Below, piece after piece: positions 6,052 through 12,904 of a stretch of 13,870 bases of DNA. Source of the DNA: Methanocorpusculum sp. (GTDB taxonomy: Archaea > Halobacteriota > Methanomicrobia > Methanomicrobiales > Methanocorpusculaceae). The notes under the pieces were generated by a model. It saw only the letters and a list, made by a program, of their open reading frames with translations. It made no database searches and was not told the origin of the DNA. Location of the stretch: the NCBI GenBank assembly GCA_030539595.1, contig JAUNXW010000025.1, positions 1 through 13,870 of the forward strand, read 5' to 3'. Numbering within the stretch: position 1 is the stretch's first letter; every line of letters begins with the position of its first letter. Both the position numbers and the translations under genes were made by a program.

Positions 6052-7098
6052 ATGAACAAAAGGAATCTGCCGACAATAATCATCATAATCCTTATCATAG
6101 GATTTGCCTTCTATGTATTTTCGGCAGACACCATCTTCGCAAAAGAAGAAGAAAAATATCAGGTGGAACTCTTAACCGTTCTGACAACAGCTTATGACCC
6201 GTTCAACACTCAGGCAATGATGGGAGTATATTTTGCCGAAAGAAGCGGAATTGCAGATGCTGAATTTACACTTATTGGCGATGATGCAGGACTTGCGGAT
6301 TATTTTAAAAAAACTGCTCTCAAAAATCCTAACTTAATTTGCGGTGTGGGTTTTACTCTGCAAGAATCTATGTATAACTCAGCTCTTGAAAATCCAAATA
6401 TTGACTATCTGACGGTTGACATGACATACACCGAAGACGATATCCCGGGCAACATGGCAAATATCATTTTCAGGAGCAATGAAGCAAGTTATGTCGCGGG
6501 ATACGTCGCAGGTATGACCACAGAAACAAACAAAATAGGTTTTGTCGGCGGAATGAATACCTCAATCATACAGGGATTCTACTACGGATTTATGGCAGGA
6601 ATCTCACGCGCGGAAATTACTAAACTTAAGAAAATAAACGTCTCTTTGGAATATGCCGACAGTTACATCGACCCTTACACAGGAGCGGAAATTGCGGAAA
6701 AAATGTACAATGACGGTGTCGATATAATCTATTCGGTTGCCGGTGTTACTGGCAACGGAGTGATTTCAACAGCCGCAGTAAAAAACAAATATGTAATCGG
6801 TGTGGATACCGACCAGAATTATATGGCGCCCGAAAATGTCATTTTCAGCGTTATCAAAAAAATAGACACATCAATAAATACCACAATTGCGGATTATGCC
6901 GCAGGTAAAAAACACGGAGGGGAGGTAATATCACTCGGCTACGCTGAAAACGGAGTTGATGTAGTCAACTATCTTGACTGCATAGACCCCAAAGTGATTG
7001 AGGAGGCAGACTTCCTCAAAGAAGATATCAAAACGGGAAGAATAATCGTTCCGTACACAAAAGAGGAGTACGAAGATTATCTACATCGTGAACTTTAA
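6052..7098 (+). CDS. BMP/PnrA-like exported substrate-binding protein
   Basis: This 348-residue protein starts with a basic N-terminus and a very hydrophobic segment (residues 7-24), then matches the basic membrane protein (BMP) family of periplasmic-binding-fold proteins. Recognisable parts are CGVGFTLQESMYNSA, the block FRSNEASYVAGYVAGM followed by IGFVGGM, YYGFMAGI, DPYTGAEIAEKMYNDGVDII and VIGVDTDQN. PnrA and BmpA relatives bind purine nucleosides and usually feed ABC importers, so a nucleoside-like ligand is likely but unproven. There is no lipobox cysteine: the protein may stay anchored by the N-terminal helix or be cut near the alanine at residue 25 or 30. No permease or ATPase gene adjoins it, so partners must lie elsewhere or it acts as a receptor. 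Its stop overlaps the stop of the convergent ROK gene. Confidence 0.88.
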   Translation: MNKRNLPTIIIIILIIGFAFYVFSADTIFAKEEEKYQVELLTVLTTAYDPFNTQAMMGVYFAERSGIADAEFTLIGDDAGLADYFKKTALKNPNLICGVGFTLQESMYNSALENPNIDYLTVDMTYTEDDIPGNMANIIFRSNEASYVAGYVAGMTTETNKIGFVGGMNTSIIQGFYYGFMAGISRAEITKLKKINVSLEYADSYIDPYTGAEIAEKMYNDGVDIIYSVAGVTGNGVISTAAVKNKYVIGVDTDQNYMAPENVIFSVIKKIDTSINTTIADYAAGKKHGGEVISLGYAENGVDVVNYLDCIDPKVIEEADFLKEDIKTGRIIVPYTKEEYEDYLHREL

Positions 7099-8036
7099 TT
7101 AATCTCTTCAAATGCGAGTTTTGATGCGCCGAGCAGAGGAGCTTTTCCGTTCAAAGACGACAGCCTGATTTCGGGCATTGTAAGATATGTATCCGTGTGC
7201 TCAATCATTTTTCCGGCAATAAGAGACGGATAGTTCAAAGCAACAGGTCCGTCAAGAACAATTAAGCCGGGGTTGTATGCGGCAATTACAGATGACAGCC
7301 CGCGTCCGTTTATTTCGGCAAGGGTTTCCGCAAATGCAGAACAAAGCGGGCTTTTAAGTTCTGCCGCGTGAAGTATCTGCCCGGCTGTGAGTTTTGCCTG
7401 CGGGTTACAGTTTGTTTTTCCGAAAATTTCTTCGCGCCATTTTGAGAAAAATTTGGGGATGTTGTTTCCGCTCGAATATGCTTCCCAGTGTCCTTTTTTC
7501 CCGCAGCCGCAGGTCATAGCGTATGTGCTGTCTACAAAAATATGTCCGACTTCTCCTGCGTTTCCGTCAGAGCCAAAGAGTATTTTTCCGTCGGCAAAAA
7601 TCCCTGAACCAATTCCCGATGAAAATGTGATGTAGACGAGAACGGATGGTTTGGGTTTTGACGAGGGTAATCCGAAATAATATTCTCCGACAGCTCCGGC
7701 TTTGCAGTCGGTTGCCATCATGGCAGGTATTTTAAAAAAATCGGAAAGAGGTTCTGTCAGAAATATTCTACCGCAGGACATATTCGGAGAAGATACAACC
7801 GAACCTGTTTTTAAGTCAACAGGTCCTGCCGTGCTTATTCCAATAGCAGACGGCTTTATCCCTGTTTTTTCTGATGAATCCTTTATCATATTCTGAATCA
7901 TCATTTGAATCTCCGAGCCGTCTGTTATATTTTTTACTTCGTTCGATGTGTAATATTTTATTTCTCCGCTTTCGTCTATGAGTGCTGTCCTGACGTTTGT
8001 TGCCCCAAGGTCTACAGCGGCAGTATATTTATCCAT
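7095..8036 (-). CDS. ROK family sugar kinase (glucokinase-like)
   Basis: This 313-residue cytosolic protein has the ATP-site motif DLGATN (residues 9-14), GISTAGPVD, the ROK signature with GEVGH (151-155), and a zinc site formed by H155, C166, C168 and H173. Position 173 is cysteine in many bacterial ROK proteins and histidine here. E152, H155 and E175, which contact the sugar in glucokinases, are kept, and D110 is the catalytic base. The usual N-D-x-N at that point reads T-D-C-K, so sugar preference may differ. There is no N-terminal helix-turn-helix, so this is a kinase rather than a repressor. Its ATG at 8036 lacks a Shine-Dalgarno sequence. An AT-rich stretch at about 8063-8075 is a weak promoter candidate. 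Glucose, another hexose or an amino sugar could be the substrate. Confidence 0.87.
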   Translation of the reverse strand: MDKYTAAVDLGATNVRTALIDESGEIKYYTSNEVKNITDGSEIQMMIQNMIKDSSEKTGIKPSAIGISTAGPVDLKTGSVVSSPNMSCGRIFLTEPLSDFFKIPAMMATDCKAGAVGEYYFGLPSSKPKPSVLVYITFSSGIGSGIFADGKILFGSDGNAGEVGHIFVDSTYAMTCGCGKKGHWEAYSSGNNIPKFFSKWREEIFGKTNCNPQAKLTAGQILHAAELKSPLCSAFAETLAEINGRGLSSVIAAYNPGLIVLDGPVALNYPSLIAGKMIEHTDTYLTMPEIRLSSLNGKAPLLGASKLAFEEIN

Positions 8037-8107
8037 AGAATTTATTCTGTGCTTTATGGGTTTAAGTAATTGGGTTGGATGTGCTTCTGCCTATGATTTT
8101 GTCAAAT

Positions 8108-8266
8108 GAGCCTGTCCAATAGTGGAATCTGATATTTAAATTAATTTGAGATTGTGATTTGTTGAGATTGGAGCGTTTTTGTTACACCACGAAAATCACT
8201 CGCCATCAACAGAAAACTTAGACAAAAATCTTGTCCAACAGATTCACATAACGATTGGACAGGCTC
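8108..8266 (+). mobile_element. 159-bp MITE-like element with perfect 13-bp terminal inverted repeats
   Basis: GAGCCTGTCCAAT (8108-8120) is the exact inverse complement of ATTGGACAGGCTC (8254-8266). The right end contains the conserved 30-bp block (8232-8261), itself palindromic at its borders. Most of the 303-base gap between the ROK gene and ileS (8037-8339) is this element. The interior holds an ATATTTAAATTAATTT tract and the segments GTTACACCACGAAAA (8181-8195) and CAACAGAAAACTTAGAC (8207-8223), which recur after ileS. No coding frame is evident, and I could not identify a target-site duplication. Confidence 0.7.
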
Positions 8267-8279
8267 TAATTAACAAACC

Positions 8280-8288
8280 AATATAAAA
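8280..8288 (+). promoter_or_regulatory. TATA box for ileS
   Basis: AATATAAAA sits 14 bases beyond the repeat element. It predicts a transcript start near 8311 and a leader of about 29 bases that holds GGGG at 8331-8334 ahead of the ATG at 8340. The element's insertion therefore left the core promoter intact but displaced anything further upstream. Confidence 0.55.
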
Positions 8289-8339
8289 CCCCTTATGTAT
8301 CACTACGACCAATAACTACACGCATTTCGTGGGGAATAC

Positions 8340-11300
8340 ATGAAAGAAGTAACTGAAAACTATGTCTCATCGGCTATAGAGACCGATGTCGGCAATTACT
8401 GGAAACAGCACAATACATATCGCGAGACAAGAAAATACCGTGAATCGGGCAGACCGTGGCTCTTTGTCGACGGACCTCCTTACACAACGGGATACATTCA
8501 CTTGGGAACTGCGTGGAACAAAATCCTCAAAGATTCAATTCTCAGATACCACTCAATGTGCGGCAGAAACATCATTGAGCGTGCAGGTTATGATATGCAC
8601 GGATTACCCATTGAGGTTCAGGTCGAAAAGAAACTTGGGCTCAACAACAAATCCGATATTGAAAAGCACGGTGTCTCAAAATTCATCGAAGAGTGCCGCG
8701 AGTTCGCTCTGAAAAACAAAGACATCATGAGCGAAGAGTTCAAGGAACTCGGAACATGGATGGACTTTGACGACCCCTATCAGACAGTTGACAAAGGATA
8801 CATTGAAGCCGCCTGGTACACGCTCAAAAAATGTCAGGAAAAAGACATGCTTGAACGCGGAAGCCGTGTCATCAGCTGGTGTCCGCGCTGCGGAACAGCT
8901 TTAGCTGAGGCGGAAGTTGAATATTCCGATGAAACCGACCCGTCAATCTTTGTAAAATTCCCCATTATAGACAAAGAAAACGAATACCTTGTTATCTGGA
9001 CAACAACTCCGTGGACACTTCCGGCAAACATTGCAGTTGCTGTCGGCAAAGACTATGTCTACGCAAAGTGCAGAGCAGTTAAAGACGGAAAAACAGAAGA
9101 CCTCTGGATTGCCAAAGACCTCTGCGAGCAGATATTAAAATACGGAAAATATCAGGACTTCAAGATTATTGAAACAAAGACGGGCGCTGAACTTGCCGGA
9201 ACAAAATACAGTTCACCGCTTGCAGATTTTGTTCCTGTCCAAAAAACCATTGAGCACCGCGTTGTAATTGCAGACTACGTCGCAATGGAAAACACCGGAA
9301 TGGTTCATATCGCACCAGGTCACGGCTGGGACGACTATCTTGTCGGATTAAAAGAAAATCTTCCGATAGTCTGTCCTGTTGACGGAAACGGATACTTCAC
9401 AAAAGAAGCCGGAGTGTTTGCCGGAAAATATGTTAAAGACGCCCAGACAAATCAGGACGTCATCGACAGACTCGGAAACTATATGCTTGCCGTGCGCAAG
9501 ATTACTCACAGATACGGTCACTGCTGGAGATGTAAGACACCCATTATCTACCGCGCAACTTCTCAGTGGTTCCTCAAAGCAAAAGAAATCAAGGACAAGA
9601 TGCTTGAGGAAATTTCAAAAGAGGTCACATGGTATCCGGAATGGGCAGGCTCTGCCAGATTCCATGACTGGATTTCAGAGGCTCGCGACTGGTGTATTTC
9701 CCGTCAGAGATATTGGGGGATCCCAATTCCTGTCTGGGAATGCCCGGACTGCCATGAATACAAAGTGGTCGGCAGTTACGCAGAACTCGAAGAGCTGTCG
9801 GGTCAGAAACTTGTCGACCCGCACAGACCTTACGTTGACGATATCACAATCCCATGCAAATGCGGAAGCAAAATGCACAGAATCTCAGACATTTTCGATG
9901 TCTGGTACGATTCGGGAATTGCCTCATGGGCAACACTTCGCTTCCCAAATCAGACCGAAGCGTTTGAAAAATACTGGCCAGCGGATTTCATTCTCGAAGG
10001 TCAGGATCAGACAAGAGGCTGGTTCTATTCACAGCTCGCACTCTCAACGATTGCTTTCGGCAAATCTCCGTACAAGTCTGTCTTAATGCACGGATTCGCA
10101 CTCGATGCGAACGGCAAGAAGATGAGTAAGAGTTTAGGCAACGTTGTCAAGCCTGAAGACGTTATTGAAAAATTCGGTGTGGACATTATGCGCCAGTATA
10201 TTCTTTCGGCAAGTGCGCCGTGGGATGATATGCGTTTCTCAATGGATGGGGTAAAGACAACTCAGAGAATGTTCAACGTTCTCTGGAACGTTTACAAATT
10301 CCCGCTCCCGTATATGTCGCTTGACGGCTACAAGCCCGCAGAGACCGCAGACGGCAAATGGGACGCAAGCGCTGTTGAAGACCACATTAAAGAGTTCGGA
10401 CGCGAAGACCGCTGGCTTATATCAAAAGTCAACTCGCTTGCCGAGACAGTCACAGCAGAAATGGAGGTCTGCAACCTTCACAGAGCAACCAGACCTATCA
10501 GTAACTTCGTTCTGGAAGAACTTTCAAGATGGTATGTTCAGCTCGTTCGACCGAGAATGTGGCTTGAAGAAGAGTCGGTTTCAAAGAAACAGGCTTACGA
10601 CACGATGTATTATGTCATGCGCAGGCTCATGACAATTTTTGCTCCGTTCGCTCCGTTCGTCTGCGAGAAGATGTATCAGAATATGAAATGTCCGGGCGAC
10701 GTTGAATCGGTTCATATGCAGGACTGGTTCTCTGGAAAAGATTTTCTCAGGGATACGGCTCTTGAAACCGAGATCGAGATTATTCAGGAGTTTGATGTCG
10801 CAGTCGCAAACGCACGCGAGAAAGGCAAGAGAAAGGGACGCTGGCCAATTTCCGAGGCGGTTGTTTCAACCGACTCAGACGCTGTCGCAAACGCGATTGT
10901 TGTTATGAACGATATGGCGTGTGACAGAGCAAACGCAAGAAGCGTTAAAGTTGTCAAGGGAGTGTGGGATAAAGTTGAGTGGACAGCAGTGCCTGTTATG
11001 AAGGTCATCGGAAAAGGTTTCGGACGCGACGGACCTAAAGTAAAAGCATTCATCGAAGGCTCAAACGGAACAGAACTTAAAGCACTGCTTGCCAAAGACG
11101 GTAAAGTTCACATGTCAACGGACGGTTTTGAGTGCGACTTAACAGCCGAGCACATCAACTTTGAAGAAAAAATGCCCGAAAACATTTTCTCTTCGCCTAT
11201 TAACAACGGCACTGTTTATATTGATGTTGCTCTGACGCCCGAGCTTGAATCTGAAGGATATGCACGTGAGGTTATCAGAAGAATTCAGGAGATGCGCAAA

Positions 11301-11540
11301 CAGGCAGGTCTTGCGGTTGATGCGAAGATTACCTGTGAGGTCGTTATTGAAGATGAACATGTTCTGCCGTTAGTCGATGCAAAGCACGACACGATTCAGA
11401 ATGAGGTTCGCGCCGTGTGCATGAAGATAAGGTCTCCTGCGGGTAAATCCTGTAATTGCTCCGAAGGCTCAGCGCTTCTTTCAACAGAATGGGATATTGA
11501 CGGGCTTAAGGTCAGTATCTCTGTTTGGGAAGCGAAATAA
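8340..11540 (+). CDS. ileS: Isoleucyl-tRNA synthetase, archaeal/eukaryotic clade
   Basis: The enzyme charges tRNA-Ile with isoleucine in the cytosol and hydrolyses mischarged valine in its editing domain. The 1066-residue length is normal for the archaeal type. Motifs in order: GYIHLGT (51-57) for the HIGH signature, CPRCGTALAEAEVEY, the editing-domain start WTTTPWTLPAN, CWRCKTPIIYRATSQWF, WCISRQRYWGIPIPVWECPDC, DVWYDSGIASWA, and KMSKS (594-598). The C-terminal part holds the anticodon-binding region (RPISNFVLEELSRWYVQLVRPR) and the archaeal C-terminal extension. The frame is intact across the whole length. It is monocistronic, with its own TATA box and a T-run at the end. Nothing suggests a resistant or horizontally acquired variant. 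Confidence 0.97.
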   Translation: MKEVTENYVSSAIETDVGNYWKQHNTYRETRKYRESGRPWLFVDGPPYTTGYIHLGTAWNKILKDSILRYHSMCGRNIIERAGYDMHGLPIEVQVEKKLGLNNKSDIEKHGVSKFIEECREFALKNKDIMSEEFKELGTWMDFDDPYQTVDKGYIEAAWYTLKKCQEKDMLERGSRVISWCPRCGTALAEAEVEYSDETDPSIFVKFPIIDKENEYLVIWTTTPWTLPANIAVAVGKDYVYAKCRAVKDGKTEDLWIAKDLCEQILKYGKYQDFKIIETKTGAELAGTKYSSPLADFVPVQKTIEHRVVIADYVAMENTGMVHIAPGHGWDDYLVGLKENLPIVCPVDGNGYFTKEAGVFAGKYVKDAQTNQDVIDRLGNYMLAVRKITHRYGHCWRCKTPIIYRATSQWFLKAKEIKDKMLEEISKEVTWYPEWAGSARFHDWISEARDWCISRQRYWGIPIPVWECPDCHEYKVVGSYAELEELSGQKLVDPHRPYVDDITIPCKCGSKMHRISDIFDVWYDSGIASWATLRFPNQTEAFEKYWPADFILEGQDQTRGWFYSQLALSTIAFGKSPYKSVLMHGFALDANGKKMSKSLGNVVKPEDVIEKFGVDIMRQYILSASAPWDDMRFSMDGVKTTQRMFNVLWNVYKFPLPYMSLDGYKPAETADGKWDASAVEDHIKEFGREDRWLISKVNSLAETVTAEMEVCNLHRATRPISNFVLEELSRWYVQLVRPRMWLEEESVSKKQAYDTMYYVMRRLMTIFAPFAPFVCEKMYQNMKCPGDVESVHMQDWFSGKDFLRDTALETEIEIIQEFDVAVANAREKGKRKGRWPISEAVVSTDSDAVANAIVVMNDMACDRANARSVKVVKGVWDKVEWTAVPVMKVIGKGFGRDGPKVKAFIEGSNGTELKALLAKDGKVHMSTDGFECDLTAEHINFEEKMPENIFSSPINNGTVYIDVALTPELESEGYAREVIRRIQEMRKQAGLAVDAKITCEVVIEDEHVLPLVDAKHDTIQNEVRAVCMKIRSPAGKSCNCSEGSALLSTEWDIDGLKVSISVWEAK

Positions 11541-11547
11541 TAATACA

Positions 11548-11554
11548 TTTTTTT
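11548..11554 (+). terminator. Oligo-T terminator after ileS
   Basis: Seven T begin seven bases after the TAA at 11538-11540. This fits an archaeal U-tract terminator. Confidence 0.5.
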
Positions 11555-11589
11555 ACTGCTGATTACAGACATGCCGGTTTAATTGTATT

Positions 11590-11643
11590 GTCTAAGTTTT
11601 CTGTTGCTGTGTGTACACATTTAGTTACACCACGAAAACTTAG
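11590..11643. repeat. Hairpin built from fragments of the repeat element's interior
   Basis: CTAAGTTTTC (11592-11601) pairs perfectly with GAAAACTTAG (11634-11643). The loop holds the perfect palindrome TGTGTACACA (11610-11619). Bases 11590-11606 are the inverse of 8207-8223 (17 of 17), and GTTACACCACGAAAA at 11624-11638 repeats 8181-8195 exactly. It looks like a rearranged piece of a relative of the 8108-8266 element that lacks the element's ends. It lies between convergent transcripts and might help termination. Confidence 0.5.
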
Positions 11644-11646
11644 TCT

Positions 11647-11653
11647 AAAAAAA
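11647..11653 (-). terminator. Oligo-T terminator after the 36-residue microprotein gene
   Basis: On the minus strand seven T follow immediately after the TGA at 11656-11654. This fits an archaeal U-tract terminator and supports the short gene as a real transcript. Confidence 0.5.
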
Positions 11654-11764
11654 TCACCACTTACCTGTAACCCAGCCGTAAACCCCGTAAATAACACAGC
11701 CTAAAGCAACAAGCATCAGAACATAATACATCAAACCCGGCTTTTTATTTTCCTCATCATCCAT
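11654..11764 (-). CDS. 36-residue single-span membrane microprotein
   Basis: The frame encodes 36 residues: an acidic and lysine-containing start (MDDEENKKPG), one hydrophobic helix (about 11-30, YYVLMLVALGCVIYGVYG) and the tail WVTGKW. I do not recognise the family. Support for a real gene is indirect but consistent: a good TATA box (11788-11795) lies about 27 bases ahead of the ATG, giving a leaderless mRNA; the frame ends against an oligo-T run; and the protein is a well-formed transmembrane peptide with a charged N-terminus likely kept inside. The promoter overlaps the moaA stop codon. It could be a small subunit or regulator of a membrane complex, but nothing nearby says which. It is below most annotation length limits. 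Confidence 0.65.
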   Translation of the reverse strand: MDDEENKKPGLMYYVLMLVALGCVIYGVYGWVTGKW

Positions 11765-11787
11765 ATCTACAAATTAAACTCAAAAGA

Positions 11788-11795
11788 TTATATAT
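11788..11795 (-). promoter_or_regulatory. TATA box for the membrane microprotein, overlapping the moaA stop
   Basis: On the minus strand ATATATAA, followed by TC, is centred about 27 bases before the ATG at 11764. Transcription would begin at or within three bases of that codon. Base 11795 is the last base of the moaA stop codon. Confidence 0.55.
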
Positions 11796-12739
11796 CACTC
11801 GGTAAAAAACGGTCTCCTGTTTTTAACAGCCAGTGCAATTGCCTCTTTAAGCTCATCGCCTTTAAGACCTTTAATATCAACCTCGTTACCGTTTCTCAAA
11901 AGACACGGCTTTAAAAGCCCGTCGGAAGTAACACGAAGCCTGTTGCAGTTTGCGCAGAACTCAGCGTTGTGCATCGGTCTGACAATCTCAACGGTCGCCC
12001 CGTCAAGACTGTATTTCCTTCTGTGGTGCATTTTTCTCGTAACGACCACCTCAGCCTCGCGGGAAAGTTTAACCTCAAGGTCTTCAACAAATTTACAATT
12101 GTCGTGAACCGAAGGATTCATCTTATCAGCCCAGCCGTTAATATCCATCAGCTCAATGAACTGCAGAATAAGCTCGCTCCTTCCTCTGACAAAATTAAAG
12201 AAGTCATCAATTTCATCATCATTGATTCCGGGAAGAATCACCATATTTATTTTAACGGGAGTAAGTCCCGCAGAAACAGCCGCCTCAATTCCCTCAAGCA
12301 CCTGAGGCAGCATATCCTGTCCCGTGATTTTTTTGTATCTGTCGCGCCTCAAAGTGTCAAGGCTTACATTCACTCTTGAAAGTCCCGCGGCTTCCAAATC
12401 TTTTGCTATTGCTGCGAGCTTTGTTCCGTTTGTAGTCATTGAAGACTCAATGCCTTTGGGTATTGCAGAAATTATCTCGCAGAGGTCTTTCCTGAGTGTC
12501 GGCTCACCCCCTGTGAGTTTTATTGTTTTTATTCCGAGTGTTTCAAAAATTTTCAGGAGTTCGACAATCTCATCCTTAGACATCTGATGTTTTGTCTCAA
12601 AGCGGGCGCACCCGTTGATTTCTTCTCCTTCTCTGTGGCAGTAGATACATCTGAGGTTGCATGCACTGGTTAATACAATCCTCACATCTGTGATTCTTCT
12701 CCCATAAGGGTCGGTCATCATACTGATGTCATCTGCCAT
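11795..12739 (-). CDS. moaA: GTP 3',8-cyclase MoaA (molybdopterin biosynthesis, radical SAM)
   Basis: MoaA converts GTP to 3',8-cyclo-dihydro-GTP, the first step to molybdopterin. Methanogens use this cofactor in formylmethanofuran and formate dehydrogenases. From the chosen ATG it has 314 residues. The radical SAM motif CNLRCIYC has cysteines at 27, 31 and 34, GGEP is at 77-80, and the second 4Fe-4S site has C262, C265 and C279 with the expected CX2CX13C spacing. The C-terminal GG pair of bacterial MoaA is absent: the protein ends in PFFTE. The frame is open up to 12811, but that extension starts with TTG inside a repeat relic. A TATA box at 12763-12771 points to a leaderless mRNA starting at the ATG at 12739. 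Starts at 12745 or at 12721-12718 are alternatives. No other mo- genes adjoin it. Confidence 0.9.
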   Translation of the reverse strand: MADDISMMTDPYGRRITDVRIVLTSACNLRCIYCHREGEEINGCARFETKHQMSKDEIVELLKIFETLGIKTIKLTGGEPTLRKDLCEIISAIPKGIESSMTTNGTKLAAIAKDLEAAGLSRVNVSLDTLRRDRYKKITGQDMLPQVLEGIEAAVSAGLTPVKINMVILPGINDDEIDDFFNFVRGRSELILQFIELMDINGWADKMNPSVHDNCKFVEDLEVKLSREAEVVVTRKMHHRRKYSLDGATVEIVRPMHNAEFCANCNRLRVTSDGLLKPCLLRNGNEVDIKGLKGDELKEAIALAVKNRRPFFTE

Positions 12740-12762
12740 ATACATATATTTTTGCGGTGTGT

Positions 12763-12771
12763 GGTTATAAG
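12763..12771 (-). promoter_or_regulatory. TATA box for moaA
   Basis: On the minus strand CTTATAACC is centred 28 bases before the ATG at 12739, so the transcript would be leaderless. This decides against the longer TTG-initiated frame, which would start upstream of the promoter. Confidence 0.5.
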
Positions 12772-12799
12772 GCTGTATGAATTTAAGCAGGTTCGCAAG

Positions 12800-12837
12800 G
12801 AGGCTGTACAATCGTAAAAAAATCGTTGGGCAAGCTC
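12800..12837 (-). repeat. 38-bp decayed palindromic relic of the MITE-like family
   Basis: GAGGCTGTACAA (12800-12811) and TTGGGCAAGCTC (12826-12837) are imperfect inverted repeats. The first 16 bases match the inverse of the right end of the 8108-8266 element at all but two positions. The GTTGGGCAAG inner arm corresponds to the GTTGGACAAG of other copies. It lies between the divergent moaA and tandem binding-protein promoters, so an operator is an alternative reading. Confidence 0.45.
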
Positions 12838-12863
12838 AGCATATCAAAAATCGAATCCCATAA

Positions 12864-12873
12864 TTTAATATAC
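12864..12873 (+). promoter_or_regulatory. TATA box for the tandem binding-protein gene
   Basis: TTTAATATAC places the transcript start near 12895. That is downstream of the in-frame ATG at 12890 and about ten bases before the ATG at 12905, which favours the latter as start. Confidence 0.5.
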
Positions 12874-12904
12874 TCTGCAGATAAAAGTAATGTCATTGAT
12901 TATT

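Noticed and set aside
3861..8261. The 30-bp repeated blocks as a CRISPR array
   Set aside because: The blocks are far apart, occur in both orientations and have no regular spacers between them.
8267..8339. T-box or similar tRNA-sensing leader ahead of ileS
   Set aside because: The predicted leader is about 29 bases and too short for any such structure, and T-boxes are not known from archaea.
7035..8339. A nucleoside or sugar uptake system made of the BMP protein and the ROK kinase
   Set aside because: The two genes are convergent, not an operon, and no transporter genes accompany them. The pairing alone does not support a shared pathway.
9379..10086. Long 235-codon plus-strand frame inside ileS
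   Set aside because: It is the shifted frame of a fully intact and strongly conserved ileS reading frame, with low-complexity composition and no initiation signal.
12740..12811. Longer MoaA start at the TTG at 12811
   Set aside because: The codon lies in the palindromic relic and upstream of the TATA box for moaA. MoaA proteins begin about 25-30 residues before the radical SAM cysteines, which fits the ATG at 12739.
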